Positions 1 to 8,296 of a DNA stretch of 64,000 bases are shown in pieces; position 1 is the first letter of the stretch, and each line of letters starts with the position of its first letter. The notes beneath the pieces were generated by a model. That model saw nothing but the letters and a program-made list of their open reading frames with translations, was not told the origin of the DNA and did no database searches. Source of the stretch: Bacteroidota bacterium. GTDB taxonomy: Bacteria > Bacteroidota > Bacteroidia > Bacteroidales > F082. Location: positions 1 through 64,000 of the forward strand of contig JAHLLA010000003.1 in NCBI GenBank assembly GCA_020444415.1, given 5' to 3'. A program made the position numbers and the translations under genes.

Positions 1-1787
1 ATGGTGCTGCGTTGGTAACTGTAGCTTCTGGATTCTTAAATCCTGGTAACAATAGCAATGGCGAAGCATTTGGTTTATGGGTAGCCTTACCAACAGGAGG
101 TGATTTGATCGCATTACCCGTATACGATCCAATGGCACGTGTTCAAGTAATCCACAATTCTGCAGATCTTGCAGCCGAGGTAGTAGATGTATGGTTGGAT
201 GATGCATTATTGTTAGATGATTTTACCTTCAGAACAGCATCACCATTTATTGACGCACCAGCAGGAACAGAATTTACGATTGCCATCAAAGGACCTAACA
301 GTACAGATCCAAATGATCCGATCTGGTCACAAGATTACACACTGGCAGATGGTGAGACCTATGTATTGGTCGCCAATGGTATTGTCAGTGCTTCAGGATA
401 TGATCCGGTAGAGCCTTTCGATATTTATGTATATCCGATGGGACGTGAAATGGCCACAGATATGGACAATACCGATGTGTTGGTATTCCATGGATCGACA
501 GATGCACCCACAGTAGATGTGGTTGAAATTGGCCAGGGTGCCGGAACCATTATAGATGATTTTATGTACGGAGACTTTGCAGGATATCTCGAATTACCCA
601 CTGCAGATTATGTATTGGATGTTCGTGATGCATCAGGAGAGAATAGCGTGGTAGCTTATTCAGCTCCACTTGCTACACTTGAATTAGATGGTGCTGCGTT
701 GGTAACTGTAGCTTCTGGATTCTTAAATCCTGGTAACAATAGTGACGGAGAAGCTTTTGGATTATGGGTGGCCTTGCCAACAGGTGGTGATTTAATTGAA
801 TTACCAGTTTTTGAAGCAGGAACTGCACGTGTCCAGGTCATTCATAACTCTGCTGATGCAGCTGCAACTACTGTAGATGTATGGTTAGATGAAACACTGC
901 TGTTGGATGACTTTTCCTTTAGAACTGCATCACCGTTTGTGGATGCACCCGCTGGTGTTAACTTTACAATCGCCATCAAAGGACCCGACAGCACAGATCC
1001 AAATGATCCGATCTGGTCACAGGATTATACATTAGAAGATGGTGAAACCTACGTATTGGTAGCCAATGGTATTGTAAGTGCTTCAGGTTATGATCCTTTA
1101 GAGCCTTTCGATATCTATATATACCCGATGGGACGTGAAATGGCCACAGATATGGACAATACAGATGTATTGGTATTCCATGGTTCAACAGATGCGCCTA
1201 CTGTCGACGTTGTTGAGATTGGACAGGGAGCCGGAACCATTGTAGATGATCTGATGTATGGTATGTTCGATGGTTATCTGGAATTGCCGACAGCTGATTA
1301 TATTTTAGACATAAGAGACGAGACTGGTATGCAAACAGTTGCTTCATTCGCTGCTCCATTAAGCAGTCTTGGACTGGATGGCGAAGCAATAGTTGTGGTA
1401 GCATCTGGATTTTTAACACCTGAAAATAATAGCGGTGGTCCGGCATTTGGACTATATGCTGCCTTGCCAGCAGGTGGTGATTTAGTTGGATTAGGTAATG
1501 TAACCGGAACTGAAGAGAATTTGTTTGATGAATCACAATTTAAAGCATATCCAAACCCAGCCACCAGCTTTTTAAATGTTGAATACAGCCTTCTGGAAGA
1601 TGCTGATGTTTCAATAGCTATCTATGACATTCTAGGTCGTAAGCTAATTGAAGAAGTTTCATTCGCGAATGCAAATAGCCGGATGAGCTACCAGTTAAAT
1701 ACAGGTGGACTTGACAACGGACTCTATATACTCACACTAAATGCAGGAGAAAATTTGATAAGCACCAAGATTCGCGTTGTGAATTAA
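1..1787 (+). CDS. DUF4397 repeat protein with T9SS sorting domain (5' partial)
   Basis: The reading frame is open to the left edge, so the true start and signal peptide lie outside the window. The visible part holds two near-identical units of about 229-230 residues, then a short third copy. Each unit contains two DUF4397-like modules (RVQVIHNSAD with VDVWLD, and DVLVFHGSTDAPTVDVVEIG). The last ~80 residues form a T9SS type A sorting domain beginning KAYPNPATSFLNVEY and ending KIRVVN, so the protein is probably exported across the outer membrane and attached to the surface. DUF4397 proteins have no established activity; an adhesive or structural role is my inference. A clear terminator follows. 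Confidence 0.85.
   Translation, partial: GAALVTVASGFLNPGNNSNGEAFGLWVALPTGGDLIALPVYDPMARVQVIHNSADLAAEVVDVWLDDALLLDDFTFRTASPFIDAPAGTEFTIAIKGPNSTDPNDPIWSQDYTLADGETYVLVANGIVSASGYDPVEPFDIYVYPMGREMATDMDNTDVLVFHGSTDAPTVDVVEIGQGAGTIIDDFMYGDFAGYLELPTADYVLDVRDASGENSVVAYSAPLATLELDGAALVTVASGFLNPGNNSDGEAFGLWVALPTGGDLIELPVFEAGTARVQVIHNSADAAATTVDVWLDETLLLDDFSFRTASPFVDAPAGVNFTIAIKGPDSTDPNDPIWSQDYTLEDGETYVLVANGIVSASGYDPLEPFDIYIYPMGREMATDMDNTDVLVFHGSTDAPTVDVVEIGQGAGTIVDDLMYGMFDGYLELPTADYILDIRDETGMQTVASFAAPLSSLGLDGEAIVVVASGFLTPENNSGGPAFGLYAALPAGGDLVGLGNVTGTEENLFDESQFKAYPNPATSFLNVEYSLLEDADVSIAIYDILGRKLIEEVSFANANSRMSYQLNTGGLDNGLYILTLNAGENLISTKIRVVN
4..1500 (+). repeat. Tandem in-gene repeats, period 687-690 bp
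   Basis: The string GTGCTGCGTTGGTAACTG occurs at 4 and again at 691, and the following ~690 bases repeat with few changes. A third, more diverged partial copy starts at about 1381. The second unit is one codon longer than the first. Identity is high at the DNA level, including many third positions, which suggests recent duplication or gene conversion. Confidence 0.85.
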
Positions 1788-1820
1788 GCTTGTTATTTTA
1801 CTTGTTTTCGTGTTTGTTCA

Positions 1821-1846
1821 AACCCTCTCGATGAGAGGGTTTTTTT
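1821..1846 (+). terminator. Rho-independent terminator
   Basis: Perfect stem CCCTCTC / GAGAGGG with flanking AA/TT pairs, a 3-nt loop and a following run of seven or more T. It ends the DUF4397 gene and abuts the stop of the convergent hydrolase gene. Confidence 0.9.
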
Positions 1847-2621
1847 ATTTCAAAAACTGAAAGGTGATCTTAAAAAATTCTTCCGGTGCATCTGCATGTA
1901 ACCAATGTGTGGCCCGATCAATGGTAGCAATTTCTGCATAAGGGAAAAATGCGTAAATCTCCTTATAGTCGTGTGACAAAATATAATCTGATCTGCCACC
2001 TTTGATAAACAATGTGGGACTTTTATATGCAACGCCTTCCGGAATACCATCAAACATCTTATCAAGATTGTCAGCAATGGCCTTGAGGTTGAGCCGCCAT
2101 TGAAATCCTTCTTTTCCTTTCCGTGATAAGTTTTTTAGTATGAACTGACGGATTCTTTTATCTGTAATGCCTTTGGCAAGATAGTCAGATACCTCCGTCC
2201 GGGTCTTTACGTTGTCAATATTCACTGCCAACATGGTTTTAATAATGCTCAGATGGTGTTTTCGTGGACCATATTCCCTGGGAGCAATATCCACGACTAT
2301 CAATTTTTTAACCAATTCAGGATAACTTACTGCAAAGCGCATGGCCACTTTACCTCCCATGGAATGTCCAATTAAGATCGGATTTTCAATGCTCTCAGTG
2401 TTAATAAAGTCGAACAGGTCATTAGTTAAAGCCAGGTAATTAAAATCGTCGGAATGTTCTGACCTGCCATGATTACGCTGATCAGGAATATATACCTCAA
2501 AACCTTCATCAGCCACTTGCTTCCCATAGCTCACCCAATTATCCGAAATGCCAAATAGTCCGTGTAATATAATAATAGGTTGATTTCCTTCATCACCAAA
2601 CTTTCTATAAAACAATTCCAT
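1845..2621 (-). CDS. Alpha/beta hydrolase (YbfF-like esterase)
   Basis: A 258-residue single-domain alpha/beta hydrolase without signal peptide, so probably cytoplasmic. It has the oxyanion motif HGLFG (20-24), nucleophile elbow GHSMGG with Ser87, a likely acid Asp212 in GGRSDYI, and His239 in THWLHAD. The pattern HGLFGISDNW...DQRNHGRS resembles the YbfF esterase group, which acts on short acyl esters in vitro; the natural substrate is unknown. The start lies 2 bases after the stop of the transporter gene upstream, so the two are probably co-transcribed. Confidence 0.85.
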   Translation of the reverse strand: MELFYRKFGDEGNQPIIILHGLFGISDNWVSYGKQVADEGFEVYIPDQRNHGRSEHSDDFNYLALTNDLFDFINTESIENPILIGHSMGGKVAMRFAVSYPELVKKLIVVDIAPREYGPRKHHLSIIKTMLAVNIDNVKTRTEVSDYLAKGITDKRIRQFILKNLSRKGKEGFQWRLNLKAIADNLDKMFDGIPEGVAYKSPTLFIKGGRSDYILSHDYKEIYAFFPYAEIATIDRATHWLHADAPEEFFKITFQFLK

Positions 2622-2623
2622 AA

Positions 2624-3322
2624 TTATTTGTCATTAAAAGTGATTTCTGCGCCATCGCCTTTTAGCCCAAAATACTTTCTCATAAAATGAACCGTCACAT
2701 AAATAATGGGCGTATCGAACAGGGCGAACATTACTTTAAACAAGTAACCATTCAATAATAAAAGCCAGAATAAGTTCCACTCAATAACACCAAAACTGCA
2801 AAGTAACAGCAAAACTGTTCCGGTATCAACCAATTGAGATGTAAAGGTGGAGAAATTATTTCTCAACCAAAGGTGTTTTCCTTTGGTCAATCTTTTCCAA
2901 TAATGAAAAACCTGCACATCGAGGAATTGGGCCAGCAAATAAGCAGCAAGAGAAGCGCCCACAGCTATAAAAGTAAAACCGAAAACCTGTTTGAAAGTGC
3001 TGTCATCAATTGGTGACCAGATGGTTGCAGGTGCTTTGGTGGAGACAACAACTATCAGCAGGGCGAAAGCGCTTGCAAAAACGCCTGCTTGTACAACTCT
3101 AGTTGCCCTTTTCCTGCCATACACTTCTGAGATGATATCAGTGATCAGAAAGGTGATGGGATAAGCTATTATACCGACTGATAATTCAAATTCAAATACA
3201 CCAAAAGGATTCCAATGAAAAAATTTTTGAAAGATGAGGTTGCTGGTTACCAATGATGTAATAAAAAGGCTGGCGAGAATCAGGTATAAAGTTTCGGCTT
3301 GTCTGTTTTTAGTTGGATCCAT
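2624..3322 (-). CDS. yhhQ: Queuosine precursor transporter (YhhQ/VUT family)
   Basis: A 232-residue integral membrane protein with about six hydrophobic segments. It carries family features: LIFQKFF near residue 25-35, the acidic segment LITDIISEVYGRKRA near 58-73, and NNFSTFTSQLVDTG in the middle. E. coli YhhQ takes up preQ0/preQ1 for queuosine synthesis in tRNA, and this is assigned by homology. It lies directly upstream of, and nearly touches, the hydrolase gene. No queuosine biosynthesis gene is nearby. Confidence 0.88.
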   Translation of the reverse strand: MDPTKNRQAETLYLILASLFITSLVTSNLIFQKFFHWNPFGVFEFELSVGIIAYPITFLITDIISEVYGRKRATRVVQAGVFASAFALLIVVVSTKAPATIWSPIDDSTFKQVFGFTFIAVGASLAAYLLAQFLDVQVFHYWKRLTKGKHLWLRNNFSTFTSQLVDTGTVLLLLCSFGVIEWNLFWLLLLNGYLFKVMFALFDTPIIYVTVHFMRKYFGLKGDGAEITFNDK

Positions 3323-3401
3323 CCTAAGCTGTAAAATGCGAAGATAAATATTCTATTAAAAACAAAGTTTGCAACTGAAGTCAGGAAGAAAGAGTAAAAA
3401 A

Positions 3402-4133
3402 CTAATTGGCCTGTCTGTTTTCAATGGTTTGATAGAACTGTCTCCGATAACTGTTCCCAATGGGCAACCTTTCGCCGGCAATTTTTATCCGGTTGCGCTC
3501 AATACTTTCTATTTTATCGATCGAAATAAGGTAGGACTTATGGATGCGAATGAATTTTTCCAACGGTAAAATTTCTTCCAGTTTTTTGAAACTGAGTAAA
3601 GTCATTACTTTTTCATCTTTTGTCCAAATGCGCAGGTAATCCTTCATTCCTTCTACAAAAAGAATATCTTCAAAATTGATTTTCTGGGTTTTGCTTCCGT
3701 TTTTTACAAAGAAATAATTCAGTATATTGGCAGTATTTGAATGTTTTTGGGGTACTTCTTGAACCTGTATCTTTGGATCAAATTGTCTATAGACTTTTTC
3801 GCACGCCTGAAGAAAACGCTGAAATGAAATAGGTTTGAGAAGATAATCACAAACATCCAGTTCATATCCTTTTAGAGCATATTCATCATAGGCAGTAGTG
3901 AGCACCACTTTGGGTTTTACCTGTAATGTTTCAAGCAATTGTATGCCAGTTAATTCTTCCATCTGGATATCCAAAAAAATCAAATCAACTTTATTTTCTT
4001 TCATGAATTCAAGTGCCTCAACTGCATTATCGAAAGTTGACTGAAGATTGAGATAACCGATACGTTTTATGTATTCCCTTATTTTATTAAGGGCCAGCGG
4101 TTCATCATCAATGGCGATACAATTGATCTTCAT
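3402..4133 (-). CDS. LytTR-family response regulator
   Basis: 243 residues. An N-terminal receiver domain has the acidic pair DDEP (9-12), phospho-acceptor Asp55 in FLDIQME and Lys100 in LLKP. A C-terminal LytTR DNA-binding domain (about 137-238) holds FVKNGSKTQKI, FIRIHKSYLIS and LPIGNSYR. Partner of the kinase encoded 1 base upstream; together they form a standard Bacteroidota LytS/AlgZ-AlgR-type pair. The target genes cannot be read from the sequence. Confidence 0.93.
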   Translation of the reverse strand: MKINCIAIDDEPLALNKIREYIKRIGYLNLQSTFDNAVEALEFMKENKVDLIFLDIQMEELTGIQLLETLQVKPKVVLTTAYDEYALKGYELDVCDYLLKPISFQRFLQACEKVYRQFDPKIQVQEVPQKHSNTANILNYFFVKNGSKTQKINFEDILFVEGMKDYLRIWTKDEKVMTLLSFKKLEEILPLEKFIRIHKSYLISIDKIESIERNRIKIAGERLPIGNSYRRQFYQTIENRQAN

Positions 4134-4134
4134 T

Positions 4135-5193
4135 TTAAGCCGTATAGATTCTCAAAATCGATTTATAATTTCCATTCTCTTTTGTAATACCCAATTCATG
4201 CCTTTCAGGGTATAACAATTCAAGTCTTCTTTTTGTATTGATCAGTCCGATTCCCGATGTGTCGTCTTTATTCATTTCTCTGGATTCATCAATATAATTA
4301 ATTACTTCAAAGTTAATCGAATCTATCAAGCACGTCAAGTTCACTTCGATACCTGGTGATGGTATGTTTTTTAATCCGTGTTTGAAAGCATTTTCAACAA
4401 ATGGAATAAATAGCATGGGGGCGATAGTTCTTCCTTGGCAATTGCCTTCAATAGTAATTTTTACAAAGTCAGGTTCTTTTAAACGCATACCTTGCAATGA
4501 AATGTAGCTTTTCAGGTAATTCACTTCTTTGATTAAGGGTACTTCATCCGTAGTTGTATCATACAGCATAAAACGCATAATATCAGATAACTTTATGATA
4601 GCATCAGATGCTTTTTCCGGATTGGTAATGATCAGTGAATCAATATTATTAAGGGTGTTAAATAAAAAATGTGGGTTTAATTGTGATCGCAGCAATGCTA
4701 ATTCACTGGTTTTATTTTTATCTTCCAGTTCGGTTTTTAACTGTTGATTTTGATACCAATACTTCAGCAATTTAATGGATGCAAACAACCCAACTACTGT
4801 GTAAATATTGAAAAATGTGTAAAACGGATTAATTTGCCAGAAATTACCTGTTTTTTCTAAAAACTGAGGATAAAAAACGGGGTAAGATATATAATACATC
4901 AATACACGCTGAAAGATAATAGCAGCAGCAGCTGATAAAAGAAATAGAATAGAAAACTGGATGTATTTTTTAGTGAAAAGGAATTTTGGGAGCAAAAAGT
5001 ACACAGTGAAATAGGTTGCTGCAATATCGACAGTAGCAGTTAATGTTAAACTTCCCAGGTTGGCCATGTAATTTGGCTGCTCTTTAAATAGTGCTGCCTG
5101 AAAGAAAAAGAACAGGATGTATGCTATCCAGAAGAGAAAATGAGAAATCAGCCTGCTCCCTTTAAACTGTAAATTATTTGAAGTAATACTCAT
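4135..5193 (-). CDS. Sensor histidine kinase, LytS/YehU type (His_kinase family)
   Basis: 352 residues. Four hydrophobic segments in residues 15-140 anchor it in the inner membrane. A coiled region leads to the His_kinase motif LRSQLNPHFLFNTLNNID with phospho-accepting His175. The N box is FIPFVENAFKHG (Asn268) and a DDTSGIGLINTKRRL ATP-lid sequence follows. There is no recognisable extracellular sensor domain, so the signal is probably sensed in or at the membrane. The response regulator follows after a 1-base gap. Confidence 0.92.
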   Translation of the reverse strand: MSITSNNLQFKGSRLISHFLFWIAYILFFFFQAALFKEQPNYMANLGSLTLTATVDIAATYFTVYFLLPKFLFTKKYIQFSILFLLSAAAAIIFQRVLMYYISYPVFYPQFLEKTGNFWQINPFYTFFNIYTVVGLFASIKLLKYWYQNQQLKTELEDKNKTSELALLRSQLNPHFLFNTLNNIDSLIITNPEKASDAIIKLSDIMRFMLYDTTTDEVPLIKEVNYLKSYISLQGMRLKEPDFVKITIEGNCQGRTIAPMLFIPFVENAFKHGLKNIPSPGIEVNLTCLIDSINFEVINYIDESREMNKDDTSGIGLINTKRRLELLYPERHELGITKENGNYKSILRIYTA

Positions 5194-5424
5194 TCATTAA
5201 ATTCTTAAGTGCTTACAAAATACGACAATAAATAGGTGAATGTCCAGTAAAATACAAGCATTTAGATCAATGCTGATAGCGAGTCGATCAATTAGACATT
5301 TTTATCTACCAACGTACTTTGTCGAATGAAGGTCACTTTTCATATAGTTTATCTTTCAGATTGTATAATTGATTTTGAAAATTTGTTTTTCCGATTGATT
5401 TTAGCACATCTATTTGAAAAAACC

Positions 5425-5814
5425 ATGAAAAGAATTATTGGAATCGCACCATTAATAATTGCATTGATCCTGGGGACTTGCTTAAGTTCCCAGGCTCAAA
5501 TTGTGATGGTTCAGCCAATGCCGATTGATGGAGGTTTTGGGATGTTTTATCACCTGCGCGGAAAAGCTGTACAGAAAACAGATAACAACATGGTGAAAAA
5601 TTCTATCCATTCAACTAACGATAGTGAAACAAATATTGCCCAATATCCTGACCTAACACAAGAAAAAAAATACTACACAATTGAATATGAAGTAAAGTAT
5701 TCAATCTGCACCTATAATGGTAACAGGCGAACAGATTTGCAATCAGGCAGTTATTATTGTAAATTAGTGGGTTGTAAGCTTAATAATGAATCAATCTCTA
5801 AAGACCTAAACTAA
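5425..5814 (+). CDS. Small secreted protein, unknown function
   Basis: 129 residues from the ATG chosen because it starts a clean signal peptide (MKRIIGIAPLIIALILGTCL, with SQAQ as cleavage region). An in-frame ATG 99 bases upstream would bury this signal. The mature part has a conserved-looking segment YYTIEYEVKYSICTYNGNRRTDLQSGSYYCKLVGC with three cysteines. I do not recognise the family. It leads a run of four small co-directional genes with short gaps. Confidence 0.55.
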   Translation: MKRIIGIAPLIIALILGTCLSSQAQIVMVQPMPIDGGFGMFYHLRGKAVQKTDNNMVKNSIHSTNDSETNIAQYPDLTQEKKYYTIEYEVKYSICTYNGNRRTDLQSGSYYCKLVGCKLNNESISKDLN

Positions 5815-5820
5815 ATTCTC

Positions 5821-6012
5821 ATGAGTTACAGAGTACATCGTTTTGATATTGTCATGGAATCTGACCAAAACAAATTAGAGGTATTTCTGAATAATTTAAA
5901 AGGAGAAATAGTTTCTATAATTCCAAACAACAGAAATATAAGCCTGGCTCAGATTTATGGTATTTCCCGTAAAATTGATTTTTTGTTGATCATTGAAAAA
6001 ATAAAAGATTGA
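5821..6012 (+). CDS. Small conserved hypothetical protein
   Basis: 63 residues (MSYRVHRFDIVMESDQNKLE...). The layout HRFDI, DQNKLEVFLNNLKGEIVSIIPN and FLLIIEKIKD resembles a small protein often seen in Bacteroidota genomes, alongside a short membrane zinc-ribbon protein like the next gene here. No function is known to me. It has no signal peptide or membrane segment. It starts 6 bases after the previous stop. Confidence 0.6.
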   Translation: MSYRVHRFDIVMESDQNKLEVFLNNLKGEIVSIIPNNRNISLAQIYGISRKIDFLLIIEKIKD

Positions 6013-6019
6013 TTTGATC

Positions 6020-6343
6020 ATGGAACTAACTGAAAATAAAATAAGGGAGATCAGGAGAGAATTTGAGAAGCGTCGTAAACGACGGGTTGGCCTGTTTGTA
6101 TTTGCATTGGTTTTTCTGTTAATCGTAGGATTTATCGCACTCCCATTAATGGACTACTATGGTGTTCCAAGGCTTGTGTGGGCTCCATTCGTTTACCTCG
6201 TTATGTTTGGGATACTAATCACCATCGGGTTTGTATGGAGATGCCCTGTGTGCAATGGATTGCTTGGTGATGTATTTACAACGAAATATTGCTCAAAGTG
6301 TGGATTTAAATTTTCGGATAAAACAGGAGCAAATGAATTTTAA
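6020..6343 (+). CDS. Two-TM membrane protein with C-terminal zinc ribbon
   Basis: 107 residues from the ATG 7 bases after the previous stop (an in-frame TTG six bases earlier is less likely). A basic N-terminus (KIREIRREFEKRRKRR) precedes two membrane segments (about 24-43 and 53-75). A C-terminal cytoplasmic zinc ribbon follows, CPVC ... YCSKC, with four cysteines. Its role is unknown; zinc ribbons of this kind often mediate protein or nucleic-acid contacts. Confidence 0.7.
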   Translation: MELTENKIREIRREFEKRRKRRVGLFVFALVFLLIVGFIALPLMDYYGVPRLVWAPFVYLVMFGILITIGFVWRCPVCNGLLGDVFTTKYCSKCGFKFSDKTGANEF

Positions 6344-6388
6344 AAATATTTTGTTATTAATTATTAGTCATTAAAAAAGGATTTAGAT

Positions 6389-6550
6389 ATGGCTGGCACT
6401 GGCATTGGTATTATTATTATCGTCATCATTCTTGTTCCGATATTATTTCAAGTAATTATCCACAACATCGAAGAGAAAAAGAGATTTATAGAAATTCGGG
6501 ATCGCCTCAAAGCCATAGAGGATAAATTGAATAGTATGGAGGGGAAATAA
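6389..6550 (+). CDS. Small single-TM protein, 53 residues
   Basis: An ATG preceded by AAAAAAGGATTT (a purine-rich ribosome-binding site) opens a 53-codon frame. It starts MAGTGIGIIIIVIILVPILF, giving one membrane segment at residues 5-24, followed by a short amphipathic, charged coiled-coil-like tail (EEKKRFIEIRDRLKAIEDKL). It sits in the same direction and with similar spacing as the three small genes before it. The function is unknown. Confidence 0.65.
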   Translation: MAGTGIGIIIIVIILVPILFQVIIHNIEEKKRFIEIRDRLKAIEDKLNSMEGK

Positions 6551-6582
6551 AATAGTTATCAAATCTGTTTCGATTTTAAAAA

Positions 6583-8271
6583 ATGATGAAAAACCCCATT
6601 ATTAAAGATACTCTTCTTTTCATACTTGCTACTGTCTTTTCAGTTGCCCTGATGTATGTTTTTATTGAGCTGCCGCGTTGGATTGACACACTACTTCACG
6701 AAAATGTTGGCTTTCCGGGTTTTGACCAGGGATCAGGTGAAGAAGCAGCTTTTCATTCAGATCTTTTCATTAAAAGCATGCACCTCCGGTGGATCGGATA
6801 TGGTAGCTTGGTACTCGTTTGTTTGTTTATTGCCATGGGTTTTGTTACCCGGAAAAGCAGTTGGGCATGGGCAGGGGCCTTTGTCATCTTTCTACCGGTT
6901 TTCGGCCAGTTTGCACTAAGTATGTTTTTCCTGTCGGGATTGGGTATTCTCAGAACGGGTTGGCTTCCGTTTATTGAATCAGGTTTTCCGATCCTGGATC
7001 TCGGCATGGTGATTTACGTCCCTTACTGGATTTTAATGTGGTTTATTGGCTTGTTCGACTGGGATGCTTACCATTTTGTATGCTGGCTGTTTATGTCGTT
7101 GGGGGCATTCCTGTTTGTATGGGGTGTATTTGTCTGGCTTCAAAGCCGGTTGGGAAGTAAAGGTGTTGCCACCCGATGGATTTACAAAATATCCCGTCAC
7201 CCACAATACCTGGGCTGGATTATCTGGAGTTACGGACTTATGTTGTTTTCGATGACTGAAAACAATATGAAAAAGTCCTGGGGTTTCGGCACCAGTTTTC
7301 CGTGGCTGATCATGACCATGATCATCATTGCCATCTGTATGATCGAAGAGTTATCGATGAAGGATAAATATGGAGAGGAATACGATGAATACAGGAAAAA
7401 AACACCTTTTTTGTTTCCGCTTCCAAAATGGATGAAAGCCATTTTAAAAGCACCTATGAAGTTAATTACAAAAGAAATATTTCCGCAAAACCGGAAGCAG
7501 GTGGCCGGAATTACCCTGGTTTATACTTTCATTTTTATGATAATTTCTCTTATCTGGCTTGATATCGGTAGTAAAACATTACATGAAACTTTGCATATAG
7601 AGAACCCTCAAATGGTTATAGATTCTATCAATACAGAAATCCAGCAAACATTTGAACGTCGGGAATTATACAAACATTTTAACGCATTAGGACAATTGGG
7701 AGTAGTAGCTACACCTCAGCTAATTGCATACTTAACAAATACTGACCCTGTATTACGCGAATTCGCAGCCAATCAATTGGGTCATATTAAAAGCAGGTCA
7801 GCTATTGATCCACTCATCCTGGCACTTAGCGATGAAAACTGGCGGGTGAGAAATTCTGTGGCCAATGCACTGGCTGATATTGGTGATAAAAAAGCTATTG
7901 GGCCAATTATGGAATTGATCAGGAAAACATCGCCAGACAAAAGATCACAGTATTATTCATTGCTTGGAACCTTGGGCGCAACTGATGCGTGGCCATTTTT
8001 ATTAGAAGGATTGGTTAATCAGAATTGGTACGCTAAAACTTCCGCTCTGAAAAGCTTAACCTGGATTGATGCTGAAAAAGCGAAACCATTTATCTATAAA
8101 GCACTTGAGGATAGCCAATACCAGGTCAGAAGGCAAGCTGTGTTTCTGCTGTTGGAAATGAAGCCCGAAGATGCCATAATCCCTTTGCAGCAGGTACTTG
8201 ATGATGATGACTTCGAAACACGGTTCTATGCAAAAGAAGCATTGAAATTAATTGAACTTGAGAACAAATAG
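6583..8271 (+). CDS. ICMT/PEMT-like membrane methyltransferase fused to HEAT repeats
   Basis: 562 residues. The N-terminal ~290 residues hold six or seven membrane segments and end in the isoprenylcysteine/phospholipid methyltransferase signature: SRHPQYLG (204-211), Glu-Glu (255-256), then KYGEEYDEYRKKTPFLFPLP. One more membrane segment lies at ~308-326. Residues ~360-560 are HEAT/PBS-lyase-type repeats (LREFAANQLGHIKSRSAIDPLILAL, WRVRNSVANALADIGDKKAI, and more). The methyl acceptor is unknown. The fusion suggests that the soluble HEAT scaffold recruits the acceptor to the membrane enzyme; that is inference. Confidence 0.8.
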   Translation: MMKNPIIKDTLLFILATVFSVALMYVFIELPRWIDTLLHENVGFPGFDQGSGEEAAFHSDLFIKSMHLRWIGYGSLVLVCLFIAMGFVTRKSSWAWAGAFVIFLPVFGQFALSMFFLSGLGILRTGWLPFIESGFPILDLGMVIYVPYWILMWFIGLFDWDAYHFVCWLFMSLGAFLFVWGVFVWLQSRLGSKGVATRWIYKISRHPQYLGWIIWSYGLMLFSMTENNMKKSWGFGTSFPWLIMTMIIIAICMIEELSMKDKYGEEYDEYRKKTPFLFPLPKWMKAILKAPMKLITKEIFPQNRKQVAGITLVYTFIFMIISLIWLDIGSKTLHETLHIENPQMVIDSINTEIQQTFERRELYKHFNALGQLGVVATPQLIAYLTNTDPVLREFAANQLGHIKSRSAIDPLILALSDENWRVRNSVANALADIGDKKAIGPIMELIRKTSPDKRSQYYSLLGTLGATDAWPFLLEGLVNQNWYAKTSALKSLTWIDAEKAKPFIYKALEDSQYQVRRQAVFLLLEMKPEDAIIPLQQVLDDDDFETRFYAKEALKLIELENK

Positions 8272-8296
8272 TAGTATTAACATAAAAATTCGCAAC

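Noticed and set aside
1198-1536. Long antisense frames inside the DUF4397 gene
   Set aside because: They mirror the repeat structure of the plus-strand gene, and the T9SS protein on the plus strand explains the conservation.
5326-5424. Upstream in-frame ATG extending the small secreted protein by 33 residues
   Set aside because: It would place the signal peptide in the middle of the chain; the later ATG gives a normal signal peptide.
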